Below, piece by piece: positions 1 to 10,790 of a stretch of 54,839 nucleotides of DNA. Numbering within the stretch: position 1 is the stretch's first letter; each line of letters begins with the position of its first letter. The notes under the pieces are model-generated. The model was not told the DNA's origin. It saw nothing but the letters and a program-made list of their open reading frames with translations, and did not search any database. This stretch comes from a bacterium (GTDB lineage: Bacteria > Myxococcota_A > Bradymonadia > REDH01). The position numbers were made by a program, and so were the translations under genes. The stretch lies in NCBI GenBank assembly GCA_030427825.1, contig JAUICO010000017.1:1-54839 (forward strand), in the 5' to 3' direction.

Positions 1-465
1 ACCAGGGTGCGTGAGGGCGGCGGCGAAGCTGGAGAGACCGAAGAGCAGGACTTCACGCTCAGCATCGACCGGGATCACCGCATCAGCATGCGACGTCCCG
101 ATAACTCCGGTCAGACCTACGTCTTCCTGTCATCTGGAGACCACTTCTACACCTCCTCGAACCTTGTCTACGACGTGTTTCCGGTCCCTTCCCGCGACCG
201 CTTCATTGTGCAGGCAGAGAGCGACTACGTGCTCGTCGGCGCCGAGGGTCTGCCCGCGTGCTACATCATCAGCAGCGTTGGCATCGTCGGCGAGGGCACG
301 CGCTGCGAGTTCACGCAGGACGAGGGTCGCGACGTGTTCATGGTCGAATACACACTTCCCGGCGAGTACGGGTTCCGCGATCGTCCGGCAGAGCGCAGTC
401 GCCGCTTCCTTGCGCTGGACGGCTACGTTGTAGACGACCGTGCTCTGGAATGGTCTCGGCAGTAA
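1..465 (+). CDS. hypothetical protein, 5' end outside window
   Basis: The reading frame is open from the first base to a TAA at 463-465, so the gene very probably begins upstream; the GTG at 7 is only the first in-frame start codon inside the window. The visible part (about 154 residues) is acidic and rich in Tyr, Phe and Val, contains two Cys and no membrane segment, and ends in a short charged tail (ALEWSRQ). It might be the C-terminal domain of a beta-rich exported protein, but I recognise no family and assign no function. It lies 57 bases upstream of the acyltransferase start on the same strand. Confidence 0.55.
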   Translation, partial: TRVREGGGEAGETEEQDFTLSIDRDHRISMRRPDNSGQTYVFLSSGDHFYTSSNLVYDVFPVPSRDRFIVQAESDYVLVGAEGLPACYIISSVGIVGEGTRCEFTQDEGRDVFMVEYTLPGEYGFRDRPAERSRRFLALDGYVVDDRALEWSRQ

Positions 466-522
466 CACCCGAGATCGGTGTCCTGCGTCCAGCCCTTTTC
501 CGCGCATCCCCTTGAGGATCCG

Positions 523-1149
523 ATGAAGAAACTACTCGCCCGCACTTTTCTGAAGCTGATGCGATGGAAGGTTGCTTCGTGGCCGGAGCCGGGGATCAAG
601 AAGGGCGTCATCATCGGCGCGCCACACACCTCAAACTGGGACTTCCCACTGCTCCTGGCCCACGCCACCATCTTTGATTATCAGATCAAGTGGATGGGCA
701 AGGACGCCCTGTTCACCGGCATCAAAGGACCGGTGATGCGAGCCCTGGGTGGGGTCGCTGTCGACCGCTCGAAGACGAACAATTTCACCGAGCAGCTGGC
801 GAAGAAGTTCGCTGAGTCGGAGTCGCTGATACTCGTTGTTCCCGCGTCCGGAACACGGTCGTATCGCGACTACTGGAAGTCGGGATTCTACTACATCGCG
901 CGCGAAGCCGGCGTGCCCATCATCCTCTCCTACCTGGACTACGGAAAGCGGGAGGGCGGCATCGTGGACGTTCTCGACTCGTCGTTGGAGATCCCGGAAA
1001 TCATGGATCGAATCCGTGAATTCTACGAGCCCATGCAGGGCAAGTTTCCGAAGAACAAGAGCCGGATTCGCCTGCGCATTGAGGACGAGCTCGAGGCCGA
1101 GGCGGCCGCTGCCGCCGGCACAGAGTCAGGGGCAGATTCGGGGGCCTGA
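523..1149 (+). CDS. PlsC-like 1-acyl-sn-glycerol-3-phosphate acyltransferase family protein
   Basis: The 208-residue protein has the hallmark HX4D acyltransferase motif (H35-TSNW-D40) near its N-terminus, and a second block, SGTRSYRDYWKSGFYYIA, at about 109-126 that corresponds to the EGTR block of the lysophosphatidate acyltransferase superfamily. Such enzymes transfer an acyl chain to a lysophospholipid or related acceptor at the inner membrane. The usual Glu of EGTR is Ser here. The C-terminus is a Glu/Ala-rich low-complexity tail. I chose the ATG at 523 because GAGG (514-517) sits at proper spacing; an upstream in-frame start at 478 has no ribosome binding site. The exact acceptor is unknown. 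Confidence 0.8.
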   Translation: MKKLLARTFLKLMRWKVASWPEPGIKKGVIIGAPHTSNWDFPLLLAHATIFDYQIKWMGKDALFTGIKGPVMRALGGVAVDRSKTNNFTEQLAKKFAESESLILVVPASGTRSYRDYWKSGFYYIAREAGVPIILSYLDYGKREGGIVDVLDSSLEIPEIMDRIREFYEPMQGKFPKNKSRIRLRIEDELEAEAAAAAGTESGADSGA

Positions 1150-1187
1150 GATCTGCGTCCGCGAGCATGATCTCGCGCGCAACGCGC

Positions 1188-2051
1188 TCAGTGATAAAAC
1201 GCGCTCACAACGCCCGATACCGCCTCCGGGTCGTCCCAGTGGCAGGCGTGGCCCATGTCATCGAAGTCGTAGAGCTCGGCCTGCGGCATCAATGCGGTAG
1301 CGGTGGCCGCATTTGAGAAGGGACAGATCGCGTCCCGGTGCCCCCAGATCATCATCGTGCGGTGTCCGGAGTTGCCGACCGCCGTGTACGCCTCGCGCAT
1401 GTCGTATAGGGGGAAGTCCTCGAAGGTGCGCAGCAGCGAGCGCATGTATCCGCGGTACGCGCAGGGCTTGATGAAGTCTCGCATGTACTCTTCGCGGCGC
1501 TCCGGGTGCGCGAGATTGGTTTTTGCTACGTTTCGAATCACCAGGGGGCCCAGCAGGGGCGCGATGCGCTCGCCGAGGCCGGGGAGACGAAAGAGTTGGG
1601 CTGCAGCGGGCGCCTTCACAGGCAGTCCCGCCGGCGCCATCACGCCGACGCGCCGCGCGCGATCGGGGAACTGTGCTGCGAAGCCGATCGAGATGGCACC
1701 ACCCATGGACCAGCCCAGCAGGTCGACCGGACCGTCGACATTGCAGGCGACCAGCAGCTCGCGAAGCTGCCGTGTGAAGAGCTCCAGGTTGTAGCTGCAG
1801 TCCGGCCGGTCGGAGTACCCGCGTCCATAGACGTCATACATGATGACCCGGCGTCCGCCCGCAGTCAGGGCAGCCATGATCGGCTCCCACACGAAACTCC
1901 AGGACGCGAATCCGTGCACAAGTACGACAGGTATGCCGGAACCCGCATTGTCTACGTAACGGGTCCAACCGTCGCTCAGACGTACATAACTGCCCGGCAC
2001 CGTAGCGCGCGCGCTTGCGTCCAGCTCCAAACTCTCTCGGGGGATCTGCAT
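1188..2051 (-). CDS. alpha/beta-fold hydrolase
   Basis: A 287-residue soluble alpha/beta hydrolase. Visible landmarks are the oxyanion HGF motif (46-48), the nucleophile elbow GWSMGG with Ser115, a probable acid at Asp240 (WGHRD) and the catalytic His268 (DMGHACHWDDP). This complete triad suits a carboxylesterase, lipase or related C-C/C-O hydrolase such as those that act on ring-cleavage products; the substrate cannot be read from sequence. It is the last gene of a three-gene minus-strand run, starting 15 bases after the DUF1295 gene stops. Confidence 0.85.
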   Translation of the reverse strand: MQIPRESLELDASARATVPGSYVRLSDGWTRYVDNAGSGIPVVLVHGFASWSFVWEPIMAALTAGGRRVIMYDVYGRGYSDRPDCSYNLELFTRQLRELLVACNVDGPVDLLGWSMGGAISIGFAAQFPDRARRVGVMAPAGLPVKAPAAAQLFRLPGLGERIAPLLGPLVIRNVAKTNLAHPERREEYMRDFIKPCAYRGYMRSLLRTFEDFPLYDMREAYTAVGNSGHRTMMIWGHRDAICPFSNAATATALMPQAELYDFDDMGHACHWDDPEAVSGVVSAFYH

Positions 2052-2066
2052 CGGAGGGTCTCCGGT

Positions 2067-2966
2067 TCAGCGGCGTGGCAGTGGGATCAGAGCAGACACG
2101 CGGCGAGCATGCTCAGCGTAGCCCGGTCGGCGCTCGATGCTGCGGGTGTCGAGTAGCGGCACCGAGATGAATACGAACATCAGCGAAATCGCGAGCGCGC
2201 CGGACGCCGTCCACCAGAACGCCGTGTCAACGGCGATGGCGAACAGGGCGAGGCCCCACCAGAAGAGCATCTGTCCGAAGTAGTTGGGGTGCCGTGACCA
2301 TCGCCAAAGCCCGGTCTGCATGATTTCGCCGGGTTCGCGGGTCTTCAGGAAGCGGTGCAGCTGAACGTCGGCGAGCGCTTCGATCGAGATCGCCGAGAGG
2401 GTGACCGCCGCGGCGACCACGTCCAGCCACCAGAACTCGCGTCCGCCCTGCATCGTCGCGACCCACACCGGGAGCATCGCGATGAACACGATGACCGTCG
2501 GGAAGAAGTGCAGACCGAAGAAGTCGACGAGCGGATACAGGCGCCCGGTCTTCACGCGAAAGTCGGTGTAACGCCAGTCTTCGTAGGCCATTCCGGTGAA
2601 ATGCTGTGTCCAGTTCAGGGTCAGGCGCAGTCCCCAGATGCAAACCAACGCCACAACCAGCCAGGCACGCGTCGGGTCGCCGTCGGCGCTCGCGTGGCCG
2701 GCCCAGAACACCGCCAGCGGCACCGGCGCGACGCTCCAATAGGCGTCATACATGCTGGTGTTCCGAACGGCACAGCTGAAGGCAAAGATGACAACCGTCG
2801 CCAGCGCATCTGCCCCCGCGCCTTCCCAGAGGGGGTCTGCGACTACGTCGGCTCGCACAAATACCGAGGCAGCAGCAAGTGCGGCCAGATAGGCCACGCA
2901 TACGAAGCAGACGGCCGCAGCGTAGCTGAGCTCAGTCAGGCGTGGTTTGGGCGGCTGTGCAGTCAA
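2067..2966 (-). CDS. DUF1295 / steroid 5-alpha-reductase-like integral membrane protein
   Basis: The 299-residue protein has about seven hydrophobic segments and the C-terminal signature GLWRWSRHPNYFGQMLFWWGL (from about residue 221), typical of DUF1295 proteins in the isoprenylcysteine methyltransferase/steroid 5-alpha-reductase superfamily. Family members bind NADPH or S-adenosylmethionine at the membrane; the reaction of bacterial DUF1295 proteins is mostly unknown. Its ATG overlaps the stop of the upstream gene in an ATGA arrangement (2963-2966), which indicates translational coupling. The hydrolase follows directly, so a shared role on a lipid or terpenoid-like substrate is possible (inference). 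Confidence 0.85.
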   Translation of the reverse strand: MTAQPPKPRLTELSYAAAVCFVCVAYLAALAAASVFVRADVVADPLWEGAGADALATVVIFAFSCAVRNTSMYDAYWSVAPVPLAVFWAGHASADGDPTRAWLVVALVCIWGLRLTLNWTQHFTGMAYEDWRYTDFRVKTGRLYPLVDFFGLHFFPTVIVFIAMLPVWVATMQGGREFWWLDVVAAAVTLSAISIEALADVQLHRFLKTREPGEIMQTGLWRWSRHPNYFGQMLFWWGLALFAIAVDTAFWWTASGALAISLMFVFISVPLLDTRSIERRPGYAEHARRVSALIPLPRR

Positions 2967-4534
2967 TAGAATCGAAAACCGGCGCTGAATCCGAGCCAGC
3001 CATCCGTATACAGGTTCGTCGAGCCGATCGACACCACCTCGCCCGTGGTGTCCACAGCCTGCCCGTGCCTCGGCCCGATCGGAACCACGCTCTGCTCGCT
3101 CAGTGTGAGGGCACGCAGGGAGGGTCCCGCGAAGACCGCGACGTGCTCGGTGACCTCCCAGGCCATGGATACACCGAAGGTGGTCAGGAGCCCCACTTCG
3201 GGGCGGGGGCGATCATAGAGCAGCGCGTCCAGCGTCAGGGCGACCTCAACGTGGGCCGGGATTCGCATGCCGATATGAAACGCGAAGCCACCACCGAGGG
3301 CGATGGCTCGCGGGGAGCTCGCACCGCGCCACAGGTGAACGCCGCCCCGTAGAATGCTCCGGTAGATGTCGCTTCCCGACTTGTAGGCGAGCATCATCAT
3401 GCCGGCTTCGTCCGCAGAGATTTCCACCTCGCGCCGGCCACGCCTGACGATGTTGATCACCCCGATCGAAGCGGTGGATGTGGACGACACGTTGATCAGC
3501 CCGATCTGCGCGCCGCGTACGTCGTGGCCAATATTGACGAGGCCAAGCTGCATCCCCGAGAGCAAACTACGGTTTACGTTGGCGGCGGCGATCTGAGCCC
3601 CGGTGTGAACGCCGCGGGAATAGTTCGACAGCGCTGACAGCTGTAGACCGAAGATGGAGCCCAGCGCGGTCGTGTTCAGCGCAGAGAGCTGCATGCCGGC
3701 CGAAGCGCCTCGTGTCTGCGCGGTGACGCCACCGAACTGGAAGCCCCGGAGGTCTCCGTGATTGATCGCGACTCCGGGGGTGAACTCGGCGCCGTTGATG
3801 CCGCCGCTCAGGGTGCCGAGCAGGCCGAGGGACACGCGTCGGCCGAGCTCGGCCCGTGATGATGAGGTCCCGATGCCGGGTACGATATCGCCGCCGAACC
3901 CGATGTACTCCACCGCAGCGGCCGCTTCTTCGACCGGGGGAGCGTTGCGCGTTCGCTCGGCTGCGAGCTCCCGCGCGATGTTGGTAGCCGCGGCGCGCAC
4001 ACCGGACGCAAAGCGACGAGCGGGCAAGACAACCTCGCCCTGTATCGAGAGCTCGTGAGCGATCGCGAACGTGCTGGAACGCACGATGTTCAGGGCGACG
4101 ACCTCGCCGTAGATGGACGCGCCGTACGCGATCATCTCGGGGTCGTGAATCGTCTCCTGAAGCGCGGCGGCTTCGAGGATCCATGCGATTCGCGCTGCTG
4201 CGGCCTCGCGCGCCTCCCAGCCCGCATGCGCCCCCAGCTCCAACGCGACGTAGAGATCAGGGCCTGCAACAGTCACGACGCATGCGCCTGCAGCGTTGGG
4301 TGACCAGAGGAGCTCAAAGGTGCGAGGGCCTGCCTCGGCGTCTCCGATCTCGAGGTTCGGGAGCCGCGCGCGAAGCGCATCGACGAAGCCGGTCCCAGCG
4401 ATGCCTGTTTCGCCCCTCTGGGACTGACATTGCGCCGTCTCCACCCAGCGCGCAGACCACTCCTGCGCGTCCGCGGTCTGCAGGGTCGGCAGCAGCACCA
4501 GAGCTATCAGGACAAGCCGGAGTTTCATGTTCAT
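2963..4534 (-). CDS. exported protein with LA_2272-type surface repeats
   Basis: A 523-residue protein with a clear Sec signal peptide (MNMKLRLVLIALVLLPTLQTADAQ). The middle (about 235-365) is a series of roughly 20-residue glycine-rich repeats of the type GxQxxxLN and GAQIGLINV, resembling the caveolin-like repeats of the LA_2272 surface-repeat family known from Leptospira and other bacteria. The C-terminal 150 residues alternate hydrophobic and polar residues and end in GFSAGFRFY, an aromatic terminus like that of outer-membrane beta-barrels. I infer an outer-membrane or cell-surface protein. It is the first gene of the three-gene operon down to 1188. Function unknown. Confidence 0.75.
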   Translation of the reverse strand: MNMKLRLVLIALVLLPTLQTADAQEWSARWVETAQCQSQRGETGIAGTGFVDALRARLPNLEIGDAEAGPRTFELLWSPNAAGACVVTVAGPDLYVALELGAHAGWEAREAAAARIAWILEAAALQETIHDPEMIAYGASIYGEVVALNIVRSSTFAIAHELSIQGEVVLPARRFASGVRAAATNIARELAAERTRNAPPVEEAAAAVEYIGFGGDIVPGIGTSSSRAELGRRVSLGLLGTLSGGINGAEFTPGVAINHGDLRGFQFGGVTAQTRGASAGMQLSALNTTALGSIFGLQLSALSNYSRGVHTGAQIAAANVNRSLLSGMQLGLVNIGHDVRGAQIGLINVSSTSTASIGVINIVRRGRREVEISADEAGMMMLAYKSGSDIYRSILRGGVHLWRGASSPRAIALGGGFAFHIGMRIPAHVEVALTLDALLYDRPRPEVGLLTTFGVSMAWEVTEHVAVFAGPSLRALTLSEQSVVPIGPRHGQAVDTTGEVVSIGSTNLYTDGWLGFSAGFRFY

Positions 4535-4634
4535 CGAGGGTTCAGTCGCCAGGTGTCCTCATAATTGTGCAGGGTGATCGCTGTCACCTGCTCTCTGGCT
4601 TGTGCCGCGCAGGCTCCCGGTTCATGTTCGCACG

Positions 4635-5063
4635 ATGGACACGGACATCGACACAGCGTTTCGGCAGATCGACGACGACTTCTACGTCTCCCAGCTCACC
4701 GAGATTCGTGGGATGCGCTTCAAGTTGGCGGAGTGCGGTGGGGAATCCGCGTCGCCTCTGACGGTTGGCGACGCGATGCGACGCATCGACCTCACCGGGG
4801 CTACGGAGTTTGTTGTCAGCGCTCGCCTCAGAGACCGCCGGTATTTCGTTTGGCGGGTCGGCGACGGCGTCGTGAGTCGGCTGATGTGTGTATGGGCCAC
4901 CACGTCCGGCGACCTCTTCACCGGCGTAGAAGAGGCCGGGAACGGGCTCGCTCCCGACCAGTTCATCGTTGGTGAATACTTCGACCTGTTTCGCATGCGA
5001 TGGTGGCGCAGCTACGAGGTCGTGGAGCGCCAGAAGAATCAGCCCCTGATTCGTCCCACCTGA
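4635..5063 (+). CDS. hypothetical protein
   Basis: A 142-residue soluble acidic protein that starts MDTDIDTAFRQIDDDF and contains many Trp, Arg and Phe residues (for example RYFVWRVGDG and FRMRWWRSYEVVERQ). No signal peptide, membrane segment or motif that I recognise. The start is uncertain: GTG at 4602 is in frame, but neither candidate has a strong ribosome binding site; the ATG at 4635 gives the more protein-like N-terminus. It is divergent from the surface-repeat operon and converges on the hydrolase lipoprotein at 5113. Codon use is consistent with a real gene. Confidence 0.5.
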   Translation: MDTDIDTAFRQIDDDFYVSQLTEIRGMRFKLAECGGESASPLTVGDAMRRIDLTGATEFVVSARLRDRRYFVWRVGDGVVSRLMCVWATTSGDLFTGVEEAGNGLAPDQFIVGEYFDLFRMRWWRSYEVVERQKNQPLIRPT

Positions 5064-5112
5064 AGCCACACACTGTCTGGAAGAGCGCCGGCAGCTTCGT
5101 AGCGTGCCAATC

Positions 5113-6369
5113 TCATTCGCCGACCGAGAGGACCGCGCGGCTGTCTACTTCGATGGTGCCGTCGAGAATCGGCAGCGTGGTTGCGTCCGCTTTGATGACG
5201 TTCCGCAGGAACGCGAGCGCATACGCGTTGATGATGTCGAATGCGTCATCCGAGGGAATGTCGTCGTCGTTGCACCCGAGGTCGCCACCCATGCCCAGAT
5301 CACACACATGGGTGAACACGTTGTGCCCGGCGTTGAGGATATTGATGCGGTAGTTGCCGGGTCCGTTTACGGCTGCCCAGCCCGGATCCCCGTCTGTCGG
5401 GTTGTTGTCTTCGTCTGCGCTCATCACAAAGGCAGGTACGCTCACGTTGGCCAGTCCTGCGTCGCCAAAGCGGCTGTAGCCGTTGCCTGCCATGGGGATG
5501 ATCGCCAGCACGCGCTCGTCGAGCCAGCCGGCGTTGTACACGGCGGCTCGTTCTTCGGTGAGCCCGTCGCAGTCGAACCCGGTCACGGTGCCTTCTTCGC
5601 ACGCCTCGAGCAACGCGGTGCCGTCTGTGGTCGCGCCGCCGACGGCCATCGCTGTGTAGCCACCAAAGCTGTGTCCGGCGACAGCGGTTTCTACGCCGAG
5701 CATTCCGTCGAGAGGGTGGTCGTCGGGCAGGTCCTGCATGAAGTCGATCGTCGCGGTGATGTCGTGTGGACGAAGCATGGGGGTCGTCGTGTCGATCGTG
5801 GTGCCGTCGGCGAAGGTGTCGCCGGTGTGATCCGGTGATGCGACAACCCACCCATGGGACGCCAGGTGCTCGGCGAGATAGCCGCTGACCTCTGCATATG
5901 CCTGGCGGCCATGCGAGAATACGAGCAGTGGAACGTCCGTGACGTTCGCCGGCGGCGCGTTCCGGTACACCCTGCTGTGAGGCGGGAAGATGTCGAAGTA
6001 GTTGGGTTGTGAGCCGCGGGCTTCTGCCGCCGGGTACCAGATCACGAGTCGCATCCTGCGATCGCCTTCGATCGTCGGCGCGGCGTATGCGACGGCGTCC
6101 CGACGGTATCCCACTGGGAAGGGGCCCGGAGCTGTCAGGGACTCGAGGAGCGTAGGGGGCGTGGTGTCGAGCTCGACGTCGTCCCCCGTTTCGCCGTCGC
6201 TGTCCACGTCGGCTGTATCGTCGCCGCCGTCGGTGAGCGTGTCCGCAGCGTCGTTGCCGGAGTCCAGCTCGACGTCTGCGGCGTCGTCGTCGCTATCGCA
6301 TGCCACGATGAATGTGGCGCAGACGATAGCTGCTACGAGTGACATTCGACCTGAGTTGAGGTGCTTCAT
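5113..6369 (-). CDS. alpha/beta hydrolase lipoprotein (PAF-acetylhydrolase/dienelactone hydrolase type)
   Basis: A 418-residue lipoprotein: signal peptide with lipobox IVAC (Cys24), followed by an Asp/Glu-rich linker of about 45 residues (25-70), then an alpha/beta hydrolase domain. The nucleophile elbow AGHSFGG carries Ser234; a SADED segment and a later NAGHN segment probably supply the acid and His. The layout, with PVGYRRDAVAY and LVIWYPAA near the start of the domain, resembles platelet-activating-factor acetylhydrolase-like and dienelactone-hydrolase-like exported esterases. I chose the ATG at 6369 because GGAAG lies just upstream; the longer frame to 6420 lacks one. The acidic post-Cys linker suggests surface display. 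Substrate unknown. Confidence 0.8.
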   Translation of the reverse strand: MKHLNSGRMSLVAAIVCATFIVACDSDDDAADVELDSGNDAADTLTDGGDDTADVDSDGETGDDVELDTTPPTLLESLTAPGPFPVGYRRDAVAYAAPTIEGDRRMRLVIWYPAAEARGSQPNYFDIFPPHSRVYRNAPPANVTDVPLLVFSHGRQAYAEVSGYLAEHLASHGWVVASPDHTGDTFADGTTIDTTTPMLRPHDITATIDFMQDLPDDHPLDGMLGVETAVAGHSFGGYTAMAVGGATTDGTALLEACEEGTVTGFDCDGLTEERAAVYNAGWLDERVLAIIPMAGNGYSRFGDAGLANVSVPAFVMSADEDNNPTDGDPGWAAVNGPGNYRINILNAGHNVFTHVCDLGMGGDLGCNDDDIPSDDAFDIINAYALAFLRNVIKADATTLPILDGTIEVDSRAVLSVGE

Positions 6370-6520
6370 TGTTCGCTTCCTGTTGCGGTTGCAGGGAAAT
6401 CCAGAAGATATCAGAGACACCGGGGCGGGCCGACCTTGTCAGCCGCAGCTATGCAGCCCCCTGGAATCCCGAGTGCGGGCGTGCTTTACAATGATCGACC
6501 CGAATGTGCGAGGCAACACA

Positions 6521-8470
<1,950 letters not shown>

Positions 8471-8564
8471 GGGCGGCAGCGCCGCGCGTCGTGAGACGCC
8501 GTGCATTTTGTCACCGGTCCAACTAGAACGTGTTGCAGTTTGGCTGAACACCGAGGAGGGGACC

Positions 8565-9359
8565 GTGTCAGAACCGCATCTGCTGATTGAAACCGTCGAC
8601 CACGTCTGCACGCTGACGCTCAACGACCCGAGCACGAAGAACGCCTTCAGCAAAGAGATGATGGTTCGAGTCGGGGACGCCTGGGACATGGTCGAGGCGG
8701 ACCCGGACATTCGGGTAGTGATACTGACCGGGTCGCAGGGGAACTTCTCGACCGGGGCGAACCTGAAAGAACAGGTGGCGCGTCACGACACAGAGTGGCA
8801 GCGCAGACTCGACGAAGACCAGGACCTGTGGCAGCGCGCATTTCTCCGGTCGAAGAAGCTCATGAAGCCGCTGATCGCTGCGGTAGAAGGCTGGGCCATC
8901 GCAGGTGGCACGGAGATTCTGCAGGCGACGCACATTCGGGTGGCGGGCGAGAGCGCAATTTTCGGCGTCCGTGAGGCAAAGCTCGGCCTCTTTCCTCTGG
9001 GGGGCTCGACGGTGCGGCTTGCGCGTCAGATCCCCTACACGAAGGCGCTGGAGCTTCTCCTGATGGCGCGGGATGTAAGCGCACAGGAGGCCCTGGAGAT
9101 CGGACTGATCGGCCATGTCGTCCCTGACGGCCAGGCGCTCGCCAAAGCCAGAGAGATCGCGCAGGTCATCGCGGCAAACGGGCCTCTGGCGGTGCAGGCT
9201 GTTCTGAAGTCTGTGATCGAGAACCTCGAGCTGAACGAAGAGGAGGCTCTGGCCAACGAGATGAAGATTGGCTGGCCGCGCATCACGAGCCCCGAGGCCA
9301 ACGAGGGACGGCTCGCTTTCAAAGAGAAGCGCGCGCCCAACTTTACCGGAATCGAGTAA
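8565..9359 (+). CDS. enoyl-CoA hydratase/isomerase (crotonase) family protein
   Basis: The 264-residue protein is a crotonase-fold enzyme. The oxyanion-hole block FSTGANLKE (61-69) and the GWAIAGGTE block (109-117) are clear, and both glutamates used by hydratases are present: Glu117 and Glu137 (VREAKLGL). Hydration of a 2-enoyl-CoA to 3-hydroxyacyl-CoA in beta-oxidation or amino-acid catabolism is therefore the likely reaction. The start is the GTG at 8565, preceded by a strong GAGGAGG (8553-8559); an in-frame upstream start is not supported. It lies between acetyl-CoA synthetase and the catabolic operon that starts at 9570. Confidence 0.88.
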   Translation: MSEPHLLIETVDHVCTLTLNDPSTKNAFSKEMMVRVGDAWDMVEADPDIRVVILTGSQGNFSTGANLKEQVARHDTEWQRRLDEDQDLWQRAFLRSKKLMKPLIAAVEGWAIAGGTEILQATHIRVAGESAIFGVREAKLGLFPLGGSTVRLARQIPYTKALELLLMARDVSAQEALEIGLIGHVVPDGQALAKAREIAQVIAANGPLAVQAVLKSVIENLELNEEEALANEMKIGWPRITSPEANEGRLAFKEKRAPNFTGIE

Positions 9360-9372
9360 GCTCTACGCCGCG

Positions 9373-9396
9373 CTGCCATCGCGAGAGCTTTGGCAG
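9373..9396. repeat. short inverted repeat in the 210-base gap before the thiolase operon
   Basis: CTGCCA (9373-9378) and TGGCAG (9391-9396) form a perfect 6-base inverted repeat with a 12-base spacer, just after the crotonase stop. No T-run follows, so it is a weak terminator or operator candidate only. The rest of 9360-9569 shows no gene or clear promoter to me; the presence of this gap suggests that the thiolase operon has its own promoter. Confidence 0.2.
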
Positions 9397-9569
9397 TAGA
9401 ATCTCCCGGAGACGAAGTCAGGGCCGGACGCGGTGACGCGTGAGTGCTCGATCTTCGGTCTCTCGGGAAGCGCCGTGTTGGGCTGGGAGTCTGCGGGGAG
9501 ACGAACGGCGACGGTGCGCGAGGCTGGGTCTCGCATCTCGGGTTCACGTTCAACCCCGAGGGAATGCGC

Positions 9570-10790
9570 ATGAACGAGTCTATCCCAGCCGGCCGCCGCG
9601 CGTGGATTGTCGACGCCATACGAACTCCCATCGGGCGATACGGCCGTTCCCTCTCGGGGGTGCGCCCCGATGACCTGGCGGCACATGTGCTGCGCGCGCT
9701 GCAATCGCGGCAGCCAAGTGCGGTTGAACGCTGCGATCAGGTGGTGTTCGGCGCGACGAATCAGGCAGGCGAGGACAACCGAAATGTGGCGCGTATGGCG
9801 TCGCTGCTCGCGGACTTTCCCTACGAGGTTCCGGCAGTGACAGTGAATCGGCTGTGTGGTTCCGGGCTTGAGGCCGTTAGCGACGCGGTGATGCGGGTCT
9901 GGACCGGAGACGCTGACTGCGTGATCGCCGGCGGAGTTGAGAGCATGAGTCGCGCGCCGTTCGCGTTTCGTAAGTACGAGAGAGGATTCGATCGCCGGCC
10001 TCCAGAGGTCTTCGATACGACGATCGGCTGGCGCTTTCCGAATCCGTTGATGGCGAGACGGTTCTCCCTGGATCCGATGGGGATCACTGCCGAGAACGTG
10101 GCCGATAAGTGGAAAATCGGAAGGCAGGACCAGGATCTGTTTGCGTTGCGCTCCCAACACAAAGCGGCGGCGGCGATCGAAAGGAAGGTGTTTGAAGACG
10201 AGATCGTCGGCCTGGACGTCTCCGGGACCCGAGGTGCGCCGGTTTTTGTCGTCAACGACGAGTCGCCACGACCCTCGTCCACGTTGGAGTCCCTCGCTCG
10301 GCTGAAGCCCGTGTTTCGGGAAGGCGGCACCGTGACAGCCGGCAACAGCTCACCGGTAAACGACGGTGCCGCTGCGCTCCTGCTGGTAAGTGAAGCCCTG
10401 GGGAAATCGCTGGGTTTGGAGCCGATGGCGGTTGTCGTGTCGTTTGCGAGCGCAGGCGTCCATCCAAACACAATGGGGGAGGGCCCGATCCCTGCGGGCA
10501 AGCGTTCGCTTGATCGCGCCGGCTGGGACGTCGGCCACCTTGACCTTGTTGAGTTGAACGAGGCGTTCGCTGCTCAGTCCATTGCCTGCGTCCGAGGCCT
10601 CGGCCTCGATGAAGAGATTGTAAACATCTACGGTGGCGCAATCGCATTGGGACATCCGATCGGCTGCAGCGGGGCCCGAATCCTGGGCACCCTCGTGCAC
10701 GCGTTGCGCCGCGAAGACAAAGAGCGCGGAATGGCAGCGCTCTGTATCGGCGTCGGGCAGGGAATTGCAATGTGTGTGGAGCGACGATGA
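9570..10790 (+). CDS. thiolase (acetyl-CoA C-acyltransferase / 3-oxoadipyl-CoA thiolase-like)
   Basis: The 406-residue enzyme has the full thiolase catalytic set: nucleophilic Cys96 in NRLCGSG, the GHP His362 (GHPIGCSGAR) and the second Cys392 (ALCIGVGQG). It cleaves a 3-oxoacyl-CoA with CoA, or runs the reverse condensation. The N-terminal segment (RTPIGRYGRSLSGVRPDDL) resembles 3-oxoadipyl-CoA thiolases of the PcaF/PaaJ group, but context does not prove that substrate. The ATG at 9570 is preferred over that at 9564 because the CGAGGG site has correct spacing. First gene of a six-gene operon; it overlaps the next gene by ATGA. Confidence 0.88.
   Translation: MNESIPAGRRAWIVDAIRTPIGRYGRSLSGVRPDDLAAHVLRALQSRQPSAVERCDQVVFGATNQAGEDNRNVARMASLLADFPYEVPAVTVNRLCGSGLEAVSDAVMRVWTGDADCVIAGGVESMSRAPFAFRKYERGFDRRPPEVFDTTIGWRFPNPLMARRFSLDPMGITAENVADKWKIGRQDQDLFALRSQHKAAAAIERKVFEDEIVGLDVSGTRGAPVFVVNDESPRPSSTLESLARLKPVFREGGTVTAGNSSPVNDGAAALLLVSEALGKSLGLEPMAVVVSFASAGVHPNTMGEGPIPAGKRSLDRAGWDVGHLDLVELNEAFAAQSIACVRGLGLDEEIVNIYGGAIALGHPIGCSGARILGTLVHALRREDKERGMAALCIGVGQGIAMCVERR

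Noticed and set aside
4602..4634. Upstream GTG start for the small gene at 4635
   Set aside because: It has no ribosome binding site and adds an Arg/Pro leader; the ATG gives a more normal N-terminus, though proof is lacking.
6002..6520. Long N-terminal extension of acetyl-CoA synthetase
   Set aside because: It runs antisense to the hydrolase lipoprotein, is Ser-rich low-complexity sequence, and the family length and ribosome site fit 6521.
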